In this document: positions 23,248-32,686 of the stretch, one piece after another
How positions within the stretch are numbered: the first letter of the stretch is position 1
How the letters are laid out: every line of letters starts with the position of its first letter
Source: Levilactobacillus parabrevis ATCC 53295
GTDB lineage: Bacteria; Bacillota; Bacilli; Lactobacillales; Lactobacillaceae
Assembly (NCBI RefSeq): GCF_001434055.1
Contig: NZ_AZCZ01000009.1
Location: 1-64,000, forward strand
Reading direction: 5' to 3'
DNA length: 64,000 nt
Notes under the pieces: model-generated
What the model saw: the letters and a program-made list of their open reading frames with translations, nothing else
Database searches by the model: none
What the model was told of the DNA's origin: nothing
Position numbers and translations under genes: made by a program

Positions 23248-24000
23248 ATGAAGCATTATATTCAATTTTTATCTCACCAACTGAAGGGCTGGCCACAACA
23301 GAATTATTATCTGTTCTTCTTTAGCCTCGGGTGCCAGGTCATGACCTTAGTTGGCCAGCAGATAACGCTACTGACGGTGCTGACGTTTATTGGGACCACG
23401 TTAGGTGTGCTGTGTGTTCTGGCAATCAACGCGGCCAAGTCAGTCAACGGCTGGCTGGGTGTGCTGTCTGCGATTTGCTTCATCGTTACGGGTTTCGCTG
23501 CTAAGAATTATTTAAGTATTTTTGAACAGTTATCTTACGTGGCCACGCTGGATATTCCAGTTCTGCTGAGTGCGAGCTGGAACGTTAACATGGCTTCTAA
23601 GATTCGGAAGTTTGACGGTAAAAGTTGGGCAATTGCGTTGGTTTCCACGATTGCCGTTTACCTAATCTCCGGGTGGGCCATTGGCGCCTTCACGGACGAT
23701 CCTCGGCCCTGGGTCGATGCGATCAGCTTTGCCATCAGTTTAACGGCTGGCATCATTTGCTTCTTACGTTTCAACAACCAGTACGTCTGGTGGATTGCTT
23801 CAGGTCTCGCTCAAATGGTTCTGTGGTTTATTTCGTTCCGGCAGGGTTCTGCAACGCTGGCGATGTTTATCAACAGTTCCGTCTACCTGATCAACGACGT
23901 GTTGGCCTTCACCGTTTCACCTTGGTACAACAAGAAGGAACGCGCGCGGATCATCAAGCAAGAGACGGCGTACGCTGCCAGTCTAGAGAGTTCCAACTAA
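23248..24000 (+). CDS. pnuC: PnuC-type nicotinamide riboside/mononucleotide transporter
   Basis: 250 residues with about seven to eight hydrophobic helices. The segment AISFAISLTAGIICFLRFNNQYVWWIASGL (about 163-192) is typical of PnuC, which takes up nicotinamide riboside by facilitated diffusion for NAD synthesis. The ATG at 23248 has AGGGAG 9 nt upstream; an ATG 18 bases earlier lacks a site. Single-gene unit with a palindrome in the leader and a terminator after it. Confidence 0.82.
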   Translation: MKHYIQFLSHQLKGWPQQNYYLFFFSLGCQVMTLVGQQITLLTVLTFIGTTLGVLCVLAINAAKSVNGWLGVLSAICFIVTGFAAKNYLSIFEQLSYVATLDIPVLLSASWNVNMASKIRKFDGKSWAIALVSTIAVYLISGWAIGAFTDDPRPWVDAISFAISLTAGIICFLRFNNQYVWWIASGLAQMVLWFISFRQGSATLAMFINSSVYLINDVLAFTVSPWYNKKERARIIKQETAYAASLESSN

Positions 24001-24019
24001 GTTAAGGTTTAGTGATTGG

Positions 24020-24060
24020 GCCGTTGTTTCAGGCGTGGGTCTTGAAACGACGGCTTTTAT
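24020..24060 (+). terminator. Terminator of pnuC
   Basis: GCCGTTGTTTCA pairs with TGAAACGACGGC (one G-U), followed by TTTTA. Confidence 0.8.
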
Positions 24061-24174
24061 GGTGATTTTGCGCTTGTCGAACGCGTGACTGTCTTTTCAA
24101 AATTGACTTTTTTCAGCGCGGGTACGGGGGACGTGGTACACTAGGGGCATTGCTTGTATGAGGGAGCGGAGACC

Positions 24175-25095
24175 ATGATAGTTGAGAAGAAGATCGGGGC
24201 CAAAGATCAGGACCTGGTATGGGTCATGACTATGGTTGAGGAAGAAGCCGACCGAGAGACCCTGAAGGTTAAATATGGCCTAACCGATGAGATTTTAACG
24301 TATGTGACCGATGAAAATGAACGGTCCCACTATGACCGGGACGATTTCTTAAATTCACAATTGTTTGTGTTGCACGTGCCGGTGGTCGTAGATCAGGTAT
24401 CCCAGCGCTACATCACGCGACCAGTGACGTTTCTATTGAAGGGAAATAACATTTTTTCCATCACCACGAAGAATACACATTGGGCGAATACGCTGTTGGA
24501 TGAGCGTTTGAAGCTGGATCAAATCTACGACACAAATGAATTGTTGCTGGTTGGGATGTTCATTCTATTCGACCAATTTCTGGCGCCGATTCGCAAAATC
24601 AATGCGGAACAGAATCGTTTGGATAAGCAGCTCAATAAGTCGCCGGATAACAAGGACTTAATCGCGCTGTCCAACCTGCAACAGAGTCTGGCTTACTTTG
24701 TCAGTGCCACGCGTAACAATGCCATGATGGCGGTTAATCTCAGCAATACGCCGTTTGGTCGGCAACTTTCTGATACCAATCAGGAACGGCTAGATGATGC
24801 GGTGATCGAAGCACGCCAAGCCTCTGAAATGACGTCAATCGAGGCCGATGTCGTTGACCGAATCTCAAGTACGTTCAATAACGTGCTGAATAATAACCTG
24901 AACGACACGATGAAGTTCTTGACGATTTGGTCATTGGTCTTAACAATTCCAACCATTGTGACTGGTTTTTACGGCATGAACGTCAAGCTACCGTTGGCCA
25001 ATCAAGGCAGTGTCTCGTGGTTGATCACGGTGGCGATCATGCTGGGAGTCATGGTATGGGTCGCACTGATGCTGAAACACCGACATTTCTGGTAA
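24175..25095 (+). CDS. corA: CorA-family divalent cation channel/transporter
   Basis: 306 residues. A long cytoplasmic acidic/helical region is followed by two C-terminal helices. The signature YGMNVKLP (GMN motif) closes the first helix, as in all CorA proteins, and the positively charged tail MLKHRHFW ends the protein. It carries Mg2+ (sometimes Co2+ or Ni2+) across the cytoplasmic membrane as a pentamer. The ATG at 24175 has GGGAG 8 nt upstream. Single-gene unit. Confidence 0.93.
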   Translation: MIVEKKIGAKDQDLVWVMTMVEEEADRETLKVKYGLTDEILTYVTDENERSHYDRDDFLNSQLFVLHVPVVVDQVSQRYITRPVTFLLKGNNIFSITTKNTHWANTLLDERLKLDQIYDTNELLLVGMFILFDQFLAPIRKINAEQNRLDKQLNKSPDNKDLIALSNLQQSLAYFVSATRNNAMMAVNLSNTPFGRQLSDTNQERLDDAVIEARQASEMTSIEADVVDRISSTFNNVLNNNLNDTMKFLTIWSLVLTIPTIVTGFYGMNVKLPLANQGSVSWLITVAIMLGVMVWVALMLKHRHFW

Positions 25096-25491
25096 AAATA
25101 AGGATGAAACATGGAGCGGGGAACTAGCTGGCTTTTGACAACCGTTTCAGCGATATAAGAGTGAATAGCAGCAGAGCCTGGGATTTTGTTCCGGGCTTTT
25201 TCTTTGCCTAAAATTAGTATTCGCGACTGTCGGAGCGGAATAAGCTATCGCTAATTGGCTTGTTAGTTTTCGTGGCATCTCATGGATTTGCAATCTTTTG
25301 AATGCGCTTTATTTGTTGCCTTAGCGGGAAATATCGGCATTTGTTTGGGCAACGATTCAAGTGATTATTTTCACTAACAAAAAGTAAGTAGAATTACTGG
25401 CATTTCATCCTGAAACGGACTATGATGTTACTAATCAATGATTTCGGGGTGCTTTTATTTGGCGACATCCCATCAAAGGAGCGCGATTCAA
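25096..25491. other. Gene-free stretch before the pyruvate oxidase gene
   Basis: Contains the corA terminator (25174-25205). The remaining 290 bp are AT-rich leader and promoter sequence for the pox gene; I see no clear paired hexamers, CcpA site or small gene in it. Confidence 0.4.
25174..25205 (+). terminator. Terminator of corA
   Basis: AGCCTGG-gattttgtt-CCGGGCT with one G-U pair, followed by TTTTTCTTT. Confidence 0.75.
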
Positions 25492-27252
25492 ATGACAAAG
25501 ATGATTGCGGGTCAAGCATTGGTAAAGGTTTTGGAAGCATGGGGGGTTGACCACCTGTATGGGATACCTGGGGGATCAATTAATCATACCGTTGAAGGCT
25601 TGTACCTGGAAAAGGATAAGGTTCAATACATTCAGGTGCGGCACGAAGAGGTTGGTGCGCTAGCTGCGGCGGCTGATGCCAAGTACACTGGGAAGATCGG
25701 TGTTGCCTTTGGTTCCGCTGGTCCCGGCGCGACTCACCTGTTCAATGGTCTTTACGATGCTAAAATGGATCACGTGCCAATGTTGGCGTTGGTCGGGCAA
25801 GTGCCGACAGCGACGATGAATACGAATTACTTCCAAGAAATGGATGAAACGCCGATGTTCGCTGACGTTGCCGTTTACAATCGGACAGCGACGACCGCGG
25901 AACAACTGCCTTACGTCGTCAACCAGGCGATCCGGGAGGCCTACCGGCAAAAGGGACCAGCTGTAGTCATCATTCCGGAAGACTTGTCATCGACCGAAAT
26001 CGACTATGAACCCGTGAAGACGCCAAACACGGTCTCCAACACGTTTACCCAAACAATTGACCCCAAGGCTGTAACGGCGACCTTAGAACTGTTGAAAGCC
26101 GCCAAGCATCCCTTGATCTATGCTGGTCGGGGCTTGTTAGGTGCTCGCGATGAACTGGTCAAATTTAGCGAACAGTTCAATATTCCCGTGATCAACACCG
26201 TGCCGGCCACCGGGGTAATTCCAACCGATCATCCAAACGCCATTGGGACGTTTGGTCGCTTGGGGTCTAAGTCTGGATTTGAAGCACTCCAACACACCGA
26301 TTTGATCCTGTTCTTGGGGTCCGAGTTCCCATTTGCCCAGTTCTGGCCAAAGAACATCAAGATTATCCAAGTTAACGATAATTCCTTTGATATTGGCAAG
26401 ATGGTGCCCGTTGATTACGCTGTTATCAGCGATGCTAAGAGTTACCTGCAAGCCATGATCGCCACGGGTGAAACGTTGCCTGAAACGGACTGGCTCAAGG
26501 CCAATCGCCTCAACAAGCAAAACTGGAACAAGTGGTTGTCCCAGCTTGCCGATGATGACAGCAATGGCTTAGCGCCCGAAGCCGTGATGAAGAAGGTCGC
26601 TTCCATGGTGGGCCCTAAGGATACTTACGGGGTCGATACCGGGAACGTTTCGGAATGGTCCGTTCGGGGCTTACCAATGAACAAGCAACAGCGGTTCGTC
26701 TTGTCCGGCTTATTTGCGACGATGGGCTACGGGTTACCAGCCGGAATGGCCGGGGCTTTGAGCGTTCCAGAGGGCCAAGCTTGGTCGTTCTCTGGTGATG
26801 GTGGCTTTGCGATGGTCGCTCCCGATATTATTACGGAAGTGCGTTACGAGTTGCCCGTCATCAACGTGGTCTTCAGCAACCGGCGTTTCGGATTCATTTA
26901 CCGTGAACAGGTCGATACGAAGCAACACTTGTACGGGGTCGATCTGACCGATGCTGACTGGGCAAAGGTTGCCGAAGGCTTGGGTGGTATCGGCTTTACC
27001 GTAACCAACAATGCCGAAGTCGAAAAGGTCTTCGATCAGATCAAGGATCTGCAGGCAAAGGGCAACAAGAAGCCTATTGTGGTCAACGCCGTTATCAAGG
27101 ATGATGACCCGATTGGGACGGCCTTCATGCCACTTGACGCCAAGCTCTACGGCCAGGAGACGGTCGATGCTTACGCCAAGGAGAACCACATTGACGTTCA
27201 GCAACAACCTGCTTTAGGTGAACTGCTGCGTGCCAAGGGCGATAACCTTTAA
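25492..27252 (+). CDS. pox: Pyruvate oxidase
   Basis: 586 residues, a ThDP- and FAD-dependent enzyme of the pyruvate oxidase/acetolactate synthase family. It converts pyruvate, phosphate and O2 to acetyl phosphate, CO2 and H2O2. The start at 25492 has AAGGAG about 10 nt upstream. The N-terminal domain has the activating glutamate in RHEEVGALAAAAD, and the C-terminal ThDP motif begins FSGDGGFAMVAPDI with the Asn/Arg-containing VFSNRRFGF. The sequence tracks L. plantarum PoxB throughout. It links glycolysis to extra ATP via acetate kinase under aeration, and makes peroxide. A single-gene unit with a strong terminator. Confidence 0.93.
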   Translation: MTKMIAGQALVKVLEAWGVDHLYGIPGGSINHTVEGLYLEKDKVQYIQVRHEEVGALAAAADAKYTGKIGVAFGSAGPGATHLFNGLYDAKMDHVPMLALVGQVPTATMNTNYFQEMDETPMFADVAVYNRTATTAEQLPYVVNQAIREAYRQKGPAVVIIPEDLSSTEIDYEPVKTPNTVSNTFTQTIDPKAVTATLELLKAAKHPLIYAGRGLLGARDELVKFSEQFNIPVINTVPATGVIPTDHPNAIGTFGRLGSKSGFEALQHTDLILFLGSEFPFAQFWPKNIKIIQVNDNSFDIGKMVPVDYAVISDAKSYLQAMIATGETLPETDWLKANRLNKQNWNKWLSQLADDDSNGLAPEAVMKKVASMVGPKDTYGVDTGNVSEWSVRGLPMNKQQRFVLSGLFATMGYGLPAGMAGALSVPEGQAWSFSGDGGFAMVAPDIITEVRYELPVINVVFSNRRFGFIYREQVDTKQHLYGVDLTDADWAKVAEGLGGIGFTVTNNAEVEKVFDQIKDLQAKGNKKPIVVNAVIKDDDPIGTAFMPLDAKLYGQETVDAYAKENHIDVQQQPALGELLRAKGDNL

Positions 27253-27272
27253 TTTGAAATTTTAAAAACGAG

Positions 27273-27314
27273 AGTCGTTCCAAGTCAGTTATTGATGTGG
27301 AACGACTTTTTTGT
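27273..27314 (+). terminator. Terminator of pox
   Basis: AGTCGTTCCA pairs with TGGAACGACT around a 15-nt loop, followed by TTTTTT. Confidence 0.85.
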
Positions 27315-27341
27315 CGTGCAAGATTTTTTCTGAAATGACAC

Positions 27342-27387
27342 TTGCAATCGGTGGATAATCAGCTTAGAATTGTTAGCTGACTAACAA
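27342..27387 (+). promoter_or_regulatory. Promoter and operator of the MarR/DHA2 exporter operon
   Basis: -35 TTGCAA (27342-27347), 17-bp spacer, -10 TAGAAT (27365-27370). TTGTTAG-ctga-CTAACAA (27370-27387), a perfect 7-bp inverted repeat, begins at the last base of the -10 and covers the transcription start. This is the expected position for autorepression by the MarR protein encoded next. Confidence 0.75.
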
Positions 27388-27404
27388 AGAGAGGATGACT
27401 TAAA

Positions 27405-27848
27405 TTGCCTGACAGAAGGTTGGGGGCTTGGCTCCGAGACGCCGAGCACCAAATGAACCTTGAAATGAACGAATTCGCCCGACCATACGGGCTGACGGGG
27501 ATGCAGATGTCGGTGATCGACTTTTTCGGTCGTCGCGGGGGCGTTGATACCTTCCAAGTTGATGTAGAACGAGAATTTCACGTCCAGCGTTCCACGGCCT
27601 CTATCTTAATCAAACGGATGGTGGAACATGGGTTGATGACGCGTGTCGTGGCACCCGGCGACAGTCGTAAGCGACAGCTTAAACTAACGACGCAGGGACA
27701 ACAACTGGTCCCCATCGTGATGGCACACCTGAAACAACAGGATGCTCTTATGGTAGCTGGATTAACGGCGCAGGAGGCCGTAGCTTTTCGTCACGCGCTA
27801 GAGAACGTGACACGGTGGGGCAAGGCCCCGGAGAAAGGGAGTAAGTAA
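27405..27848 (+). CDS. MarR family repressor of the adjacent exporter
   Basis: 147 residues with a TTG start, AGAGGA lying 9 nt upstream. The winged helix reads DVEREFHVQRSTASILIKRMVEHGLMTR (about 48-75), and the wing has APGDSRKRQLKLT. The stop codon is directly followed by the ATG of an MFS exporter, and a perfect dyad overlaps the promoter. This is the usual arrangement in which a MarR protein senses a toxic compound and releases its exporter. Confidence 0.88.
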   Translation: MPDRRLGAWLRDAEHQMNLEMNEFARPYGLTGMQMSVIDFFGRRGGVDTFQVDVEREFHVQRSTASILIKRMVEHGLMTRVVAPGDSRKRQLKLTTQGQQLVPIVMAHLKQQDALMVAGLTAQEAVAFRHALENVTRWGKAPEKGSK

Positions 27849-29249
27849 ATGGCAACTGAAAAGATTGAACCACGGGTGATTGGCGCTGTCCTGGCGACGG
27901 GGTTGATGTCTCTGAGTGGGGTCATCATTGAAACTGCGATGAACATCACTTTTCCAACTTTAATGAAACAATTTGGCGTGACCACTGGAACGGTTCAGTG
28001 GATGACGACATTGTACCTGCTGATTGTCGCCTGCATCGTGCCTGTTTCATCATTTCTGAAACGACGCTTTAAAATGAAACAGCTTTTCGTGACGGCGAAC
28101 TTACTCTTTATTACCGGATTGCTAGTGGATGCGTTGGCGCCCGCGTTTGTCTGGCTGCTGGTTGGGCGAGCCATTCAAGCGGTGGGTACGGGAATTGCCT
28201 TACCACTGATGTTTAATATTATCTTAGAACAGGTACCACTGAGTCGAATCGGCATGATGACGGGGGTGGGAACACTGATCACCGCTATTGGCCCGGCAAT
28301 CGGACCGACGTACGGGGGAATCCTCGTGACCAGTCTGAACTGGCGATATATTTTCTGGATCTTGCTACCATTCTTGATTGTGTCATTCTTCGTGGGACTC
28401 AAAACTATTCAACAAGTCTCACCCATCGTTCACGAAAAATTTGATGGGTTGAGCATGTTGACGGTTATTGCAACCTTTGGCGGTCTGATCTACGGGTTCA
28501 GTTCACTGGGCAGTCAGCCGCTGTTGAGTTGGTCCGTTCTGGGAGCTTGGATCGTTGGAATCTTGGGCTTACTAGGATTTGTGTTCCGCTCCAATCATGT
28601 GGAACACCCGCTGATCAAGTTGGATACGGTGAAAAATTCCGCGTTTGCTTGGCATTTAGCTGCGTTCTTCCTCTTGCAAACGACGGCGTTGGGCCTGTCC
28701 TTTATCTTGCCCAATTATCTGCAATTAGTTGATCAGCAAACCGCTTTCATCGCCGGCTTAGTTGTCTTGCCTGGTGCTGTGATTGGGGCTGCGTTTTCAC
28801 CGATCGGGGGTCAGATTCTCGACCGGTTCGGCGCCAAGAAACCAATTGTTTTGGGACTGAGCATTGTGACGGTCACGTTGCTTGCGATGACCGCGTTTGC
28901 CCGTCAGTTACCGGTCTGGGCGGTCTTGGGTCTCTACATTGCCTACATGGTCGGGATTGGTACGGCGTTTGGAAATATCATGACGGCTGGCCTGAAACAA
29001 CTGCGGGGTGACCTGAAGGCCGATGGCAATGCGCTCATGAACGCCATGCAGCAATTTGCAGGTGCCCTAGGAACCGCCGTTGTTTCCATGATTATCTCCG
29101 CCAGTCAGGCGAGTGGTCAGGGAAGTACCGCCGTGAAGACGGCGGTGGGGTCGCAGTGGGCCCTGTTGGTGCTGGTCGTCACGGGGGCCCTAGCACTGTT
29201 GAGTATGCTAATGGCTTTCAAGCTATCCCGTCCAACCCGCACGCGTTAG
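27849..29249 (+). CDS. DHA2 (EmrB/QacA) family drug exporter
   Basis: 466 residues with about 13-14 hydrophobic helices. The opening MSLSGVIIETAMNITFPTL and TGTVQWMTTLYLLIVACIVP are the EmrB/QacA helix 1-2 signatures. LVGRAIQAVGTGIALPLMFNII and MTGVGTLITAIGPAIGPTYGG (motif C, the antiporter signature of drug exporters) follow. Ribosome site AAAGGGAG lies within the end of the MarR gene and the two genes abut. Proton-driven export of a lipophilic drug is expected, with the substrate unknown. Confidence 0.9.
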   Translation: MATEKIEPRVIGAVLATGLMSLSGVIIETAMNITFPTLMKQFGVTTGTVQWMTTLYLLIVACIVPVSSFLKRRFKMKQLFVTANLLFITGLLVDALAPAFVWLLVGRAIQAVGTGIALPLMFNIILEQVPLSRIGMMTGVGTLITAIGPAIGPTYGGILVTSLNWRYIFWILLPFLIVSFFVGLKTIQQVSPIVHEKFDGLSMLTVIATFGGLIYGFSSLGSQPLLSWSVLGAWIVGILGLLGFVFRSNHVEHPLIKLDTVKNSAFAWHLAAFFLLQTTALGLSFILPNYLQLVDQQTAFIAGLVVLPGAVIGAAFSPIGGQILDRFGAKKPIVLGLSIVTVTLLAMTAFARQLPVWAVLGLYIAYMVGIGTAFGNIMTAGLKQLRGDLKADGNALMNAMQQFAGALGTAVVSMIISASQASGQGSTAVKTAVGSQWALLVLVVTGALALLSMLMAFKLSRPTRTR

Positions 29250-29362
29250 TATTGCTATTGGCTTTACCATAGCGACCGCGAGCTACCCTAATTTCATTAA
29301 CCCCATGCTACACTTCACTTAATGAAGATGCGATTGTGTAGGTTGAAAGTGAGGCGACCGGA

Positions 29363-29782
29363 ATGCGGTATGACTGGCGGTATGGTTTTCATTCATTTTG
29401 GTTTCTAATGATGTTGATGCTGATGATGAGTCCCGTGATTTTTATCGATCAAGTGTCTGTCAAACACATTGCGATGGGCACGATGGTTGCGGTTCTACTT
29501 GTCGACTATCTCTTTACGCGGCAATATCCATATTTTAATCGGTTTGGGCGCCAAGGATTTGGCGGTCTGATCAGCATCGGTTTCTTCGTCATGATGGCAG
29601 CGGTGGCGCCCTACTTTGGGTACTGGTCACCGTCAGCTTGGGGATTCGTGAGTTTCTGTGTGGCAAGCTTTGGGGGTTCTCTGGACGGTCGCATCGCCCA
29701 CCCAACCGATATTTTAGTCAGTCAGACACGTGCTCAGTTGCGGAAGAAAGCTGAGATTCTCCGTAAGCCGATGCCACGGTGA
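29363..29782 (+). CDS. Small membrane protein of unknown function
   Basis: 139 residues with three to four hydrophobic segments (about 10-28, 36-50, 66-85, 88-105) and a basic cytoplasmic tail. The N-terminus is very rich in methionine (FLMMLMLMMSP). GAGGCG lies about 7 nt before the ATG. No family recognised. It follows the drug exporter by 113 bp and precedes two strong hairpins. Confidence 0.65.
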   Translation: MRYDWRYGFHSFWFLMMLMLMMSPVIFIDQVSVKHIAMGTMVAVLLVDYLFTRQYPYFNRFGRQGFGGLISIGFFVMMAAVAPYFGYWSPSAWGFVSFCVASFGGSLDGRIAHPTDILVSQTRAQLRKKAEILRKPMPR

Positions 29783-29821
29783 GCTTACGGTTATTTCTCC
29801 GAAAAATTTAGTGCTCGATTT

Positions 29822-29899
29822 GAATCGGAAGCGGTCTTCCGATTCTGACAGAAGAACACCCCCAGGTCAACGAATGGACGTTCGACCTGGGGGTGTTTT
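29822..29899 (+). terminator. Double hairpin terminator
   Basis: GAATCGGAAG-cggt-CTTCCGATTC (29822-29845) is followed by AACACCCCCAGGTC...GACCTGGGGGTGTT with TTTTG (29855-29899). Both stems are perfect. The second is the terminator proper; the first may stabilise the transcript end. Confidence 0.8.
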
Positions 29900-29963
29900 G
29901 TGTCGGCATTTAAGCTCAAAACTCAGTCCTGCTAGGCGTAAGGGCATGAGCGAAATCTTCTGA

Positions 29964-30014
29964 AATAAAAACGACTGGTTCCGTTCTCGCTGTAACGGTT
30001 AAACACAGTCGCAT
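29964..30014 (-). terminator. Terminator of the 83-aa gene
   Basis: Minus strand: outer CGACTG/CAGTCG and inner CCGTT/AACGG stems, followed by TTTTTATTT. Confidence 0.6.
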
Positions 30015-30038
30015 CATTTGATAGTAGTTTTAGGGTTT

Positions 30039-30290
30039 TTAGTAGGCTGGCGAGTACGTCCAGTCGTAGGCCAGTAATTGGTGGAACTTCTCGCCAATTG
30101 GGACCCACAGTTTGGCTTTCGCAATGTTGGCAATTGACTCCCAAAAGAGGGGGTCCTTGCGCTCCTGGTCGCTTAACTTAATGTTGACGTAACTCCCGGC
30201 TTCCGTCTTGGCGATGACGTAAGGGTAGAACACTTTCGTAATCTGGGCGGGAGTAATCGTTTTAATCTTTGGGTTGTCATCTATCAGCAT
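30039..30290 (-). CDS. Small protein of unknown function (83 aa)
   Basis: 83 residues from the ATG at 30290, with AAGGA about 11 nt upstream. Soluble and mixed charge, with aromatic C-terminal half (FWESIANIAKAKLWVPIGEKFHQLL, WTYSPAY). No family recognised. It lies downstream of the histidine kinase gene in the same direction, separated by 160 bp, so it may be an additional gene of the two-component system unit or independent. The frame extends further upstream without a credible start. Confidence 0.55.
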   Translation of the reverse strand: MLIDDNPKIKTITPAQITKVFYPYVIAKTEAGSYVNIKLSDQERKDPLFWESIANIAKAKLWVPIGEKFHQLLAYDWTYSPAY

Positions 30291-30450
30291 AATTGTCCGC
30301 TTCCTTTCATTTGATGAACCCAGTATACCTGGAAAAGGTAGCGAAAGTCCTTGATGTAAGTTAAGTTTTGTCTGAGAATTTCTTAGTTTTTCGATTTTTG
30401 ATGATTGTCGCATAAAGTAGCCAGGGACTCTGACAGCTGTAGGTGACGGT

Positions 30451-31815
30451 TTAAGCCAGTTCATCAGTGGCCTGAAGAATGACGGTGAACTTGGTACCAC
30501 GGGGATCGTTATCACTCACCGTAATGGTTCCTTGATTCAGTTGGACCAACTGCGACACGATGGCTAGACCGAGCCCACTCCCTTCAATCTTGCTGGAGCG
30601 AGAGGCGTCGACTCGGTAGAAGCGCTCGAAGATGTGGGCCCGGTCGGCCACAGGAATTCCGGTTCCCTGGTCAGCCACGGTTACGGTAATCTGGCCAGCG
30701 CTCTGCGCGACGGTTACGGTTATGGGCTGGTCTGCCGGCGAATACTTGTGGGCGTTATCCAAGAGTGCCGTTAGGATCTGATGAAGCATGTCAGTGTCGC
30801 CCAAGGCCATTACCGGGTCGCCGGGACCGATGAAGCTCAGTGGTTGGGTGACCAGTGGTTGGTAGTGAGTCACAACGCTCTGGGTCAGTTGTGCGATATT
30901 GAGCGGCTGTAGCGTTACCTCGGCCCGGTCGGCTCGCGACAGATGTAGGAGATTTTCGATCAAATGCTGCATGCGTAGCGATTCCTGATCAATGAAGCCC
31001 AGTGACTCGGGGATGACCTCGGGATGCTTGTCGCCGCGGCGTTCAATCAACTTAATATTCCCTCGGATCGTCGCAATCGGAGTCCGTAATTCGTGAGAGG
31101 CATCGGAAATAAACTGTCGTTCACGCTGTAGTCGACCGTTCTGAGAAGCTAACAACTGATTGAAGTCCTTAGCCAGCTGGGAAATCTCGACGGGTTCCTG
31201 TGGTTGGGGAAGTTCCGTCTGGGTCGTCTCGGGGTTGGCCGCAGCTTGTTGGGCCGCTTGAGCGAGTTGAATCGTGGGCGCGCTGATACGTTTGGCCAAT
31301 CGTCGCACAAAGAAGAGCCCAATCAGGAGGCTGAGGCCGATGGCAATGATCAACACAGCAATCAATACGTGGAGGTTACCGACCAGCACGTGCATCCCGA
31401 TGTAGAGGTGATACGTGCGACCGCCAGTCTTCAACGTTTCCGCGAAGAAGAGGCCCAAGCCCTTGAAGTAGGTCAGGTGAGTAAATGGGACCGACCAAGT
31501 GCTGGCGTTGGCCAACGCGTTGCCGTGGGGCAGCAGTGAAGTGGTCGAGCCGTTGGCGTTCTTAATGAAGACAAATGTGTTGTGGGAATTGAGGCCGCTC
31601 GAGCGGTTGATGGCCAGCCAGTCTTGAAAGTTCGTGACTTGTGAAGTTTGGAGGCTGGCACTCAGTTGTTCGGCCTGATTCTGTGCGCGCAGTAACTGAT
31701 CCACGACCAGGGTCACACTGACGGTCAGTACGATGACAATGCCAATCGTAGTGAGTAGGCTGGTAAAGGAATGGCGGATAATATCCGCGTAGGTTCGAGG
31801 CTGTTTAGCCGGCAT
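30451..31815 (-). CDS. Sensor histidine kinase
   Basis: 454 residues. Two transmembrane helices (about 16-38 and 147-172) flank an extracytoplasmic sensor of about 110 residues, followed by HAMP, the HisKA dimerisation domain with the phosphorylated His in DASHELRTPIATI (about 235-247), and the HATPase domain with LLDNAHKYS (N box), DQGTGIP (G1), FERFYRVD (F box) and GSGLGLAIV (G2). The start at 31815 overlaps the end of the response regulator gene by 11 nt. It is of the ArlS/CiaH-like OmpR-partner class. The signal sensed is not known. Confidence 0.92.
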   Translation of the reverse strand: MPAKQPRTYADIIRHSFTSLLTTIGIVIVLTVSVTLVVDQLLRAQNQAEQLSASLQTSQVTNFQDWLAINRSSGLNSHNTFVFIKNANGSTTSLLPHGNALANASTWSVPFTHLTYFKGLGLFFAETLKTGGRTYHLYIGMHVLVGNLHVLIAVLIIAIGLSLLIGLFFVRRLAKRISAPTIQLAQAAQQAAANPETTQTELPQPQEPVEISQLAKDFNQLLASQNGRLQRERQFISDASHELRTPIATIRGNIKLIERRGDKHPEVIPESLGFIDQESLRMQHLIENLLHLSRADRAEVTLQPLNIAQLTQSVVTHYQPLVTQPLSFIGPGDPVMALGDTDMLHQILTALLDNAHKYSPADQPITVTVAQSAGQITVTVADQGTGIPVADRAHIFERFYRVDASRSSKIEGSGLGLAIVSQLVQLNQGTITVSDNDPRGTKFTVILQATDELA

Positions 31816-32506
31816 CGTCATCATCCTCTTTAAGACTGTAGCCGACGCCCCGGATCGTGTGGAACAGGTGGGGAGCGTCGCCAACGTCAATTTTATTGCG
31901 TAAATAACCGATGTAAACGTCGACCACATTCTGTTGGCCGAGAAAGTCGACGCCCCAGACATTGTCGAGGAGTTCATCGCGGGTAAAGACTTGGCCCGGG
32001 TGTTGTAATAGGAAAAGGAGCAGATCGTATTCGCGCTGGGTCAATTGAATGGCTTGGCCACCGCGGTCGACTTGCCGGGTCTTGGTGACCAACGTCAGGT
32101 CTTGCAGGTGATAGGTCTGGTCGCGACCGCTCTGATGAGCAGTCCGTCGCTGAATCACCCGGATACGCGCCAACAACTCTTCAATCTCAAATGGCTTCGT
32201 GATGTAATCGTCAGCGCCAGTGTCGAGGCCCGTAATCTTATCGCCGAGGTAGTCGCGAGCCGTCATCATGATCACGGGTAGGTCGTCGTGCTTTCGAATC
32301 CGACGGAGTACCTGCATGCCATCCATCTTTGGTAACATCCAGTCCAGGAGAACTAAGAGCAGGTCATCCTTCTTTTCCTGATAAGTCTCCCAGGCGGCTT
32401 CCCCATCGGCAGCGGTCAGGACGTCAAAATCTTCAAAAGTTAATTCCTTAGCAACGTAACTGGCGAGGCCCTCTTCGTCCTCAACTAGTAGAATTGTATT
32501 TTTCAT
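31805..32506 (-). CDS. OmpR-family response regulator
   Basis: 233 residues. The receiver domain carries acidic residues VEDEE (about 8-12) and phospho-acceptor Asp55 in LVLLDWMLPKMDG, with the conserved Lys in YITKPFEI. The C-terminal Trans_reg_C winged helix ends RTIRGVGYSLKED. The ATG at 32506 has AAGGAG about 12 nt upstream. First gene of a two-gene operon with its kinase. It faces a divergent gene for a small secreted protein whose promoter contains 10-bp-phased TTAA repeats, a probable binding site. Confidence 0.93.
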   Translation of the reverse strand: MKNTILLVEDEEGLASYVAKELTFEDFDVLTAADGEAAWETYQEKKDDLLLVLLDWMLPKMDGMQVLRRIRKHDDLPVIMMTARDYLGDKITGLDTGADDYITKPFEIEELLARIRVIQRRTAHQSGRDQTYHLQDLTLVTKTRQVDRGGQAIQLTQREYDLLLFLLQHPGQVFTRDELLDNVWGVDFLGQQNVVDVYIGYLRNKIDVGDAPHLFHTIRGVGYSLKEDDDDAG

Positions 32507-32588
32507 GTTTAAGCGATACTCCTTGCTGTGACGTGGTTTACAGGCATGATACCACACAACGCCGTGGCAAAAATAAGAAATTCATATT

Positions 32589-32637
32589 TTAACCTTAACG
32601 AAGCTTAAAGATTAATGGCCTGACCGGATGGTATAAC
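32589..32637 (+). promoter_or_regulatory. Phased repeats and promoter between response regulator and secreted protein
   Basis: CTTAA at 32594-32598 and 32604-32608 are exactly 10 bp apart, with further TTAA at 32589 and 32612. They lie 20-45 bp upstream of an extended -10 (TGG-TATAAC, hexamer 32632-32637). Direct repeats one helical turn apart just upstream of -35 are typical of OmpR-family activation. Confidence 0.5.
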
Positions 32638-32686
32638 TAATACATCGAAAGCGATAAGCCAAACAACGAACTTAGGAGTGGTTAAA

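Noticed and set aside
25260-25330. CcpA (cre) site upstream of pyruvate oxidase
   Set aside because: TTGAATGCGCTTTAT has the central CG but fails several consensus positions including the terminal CA.
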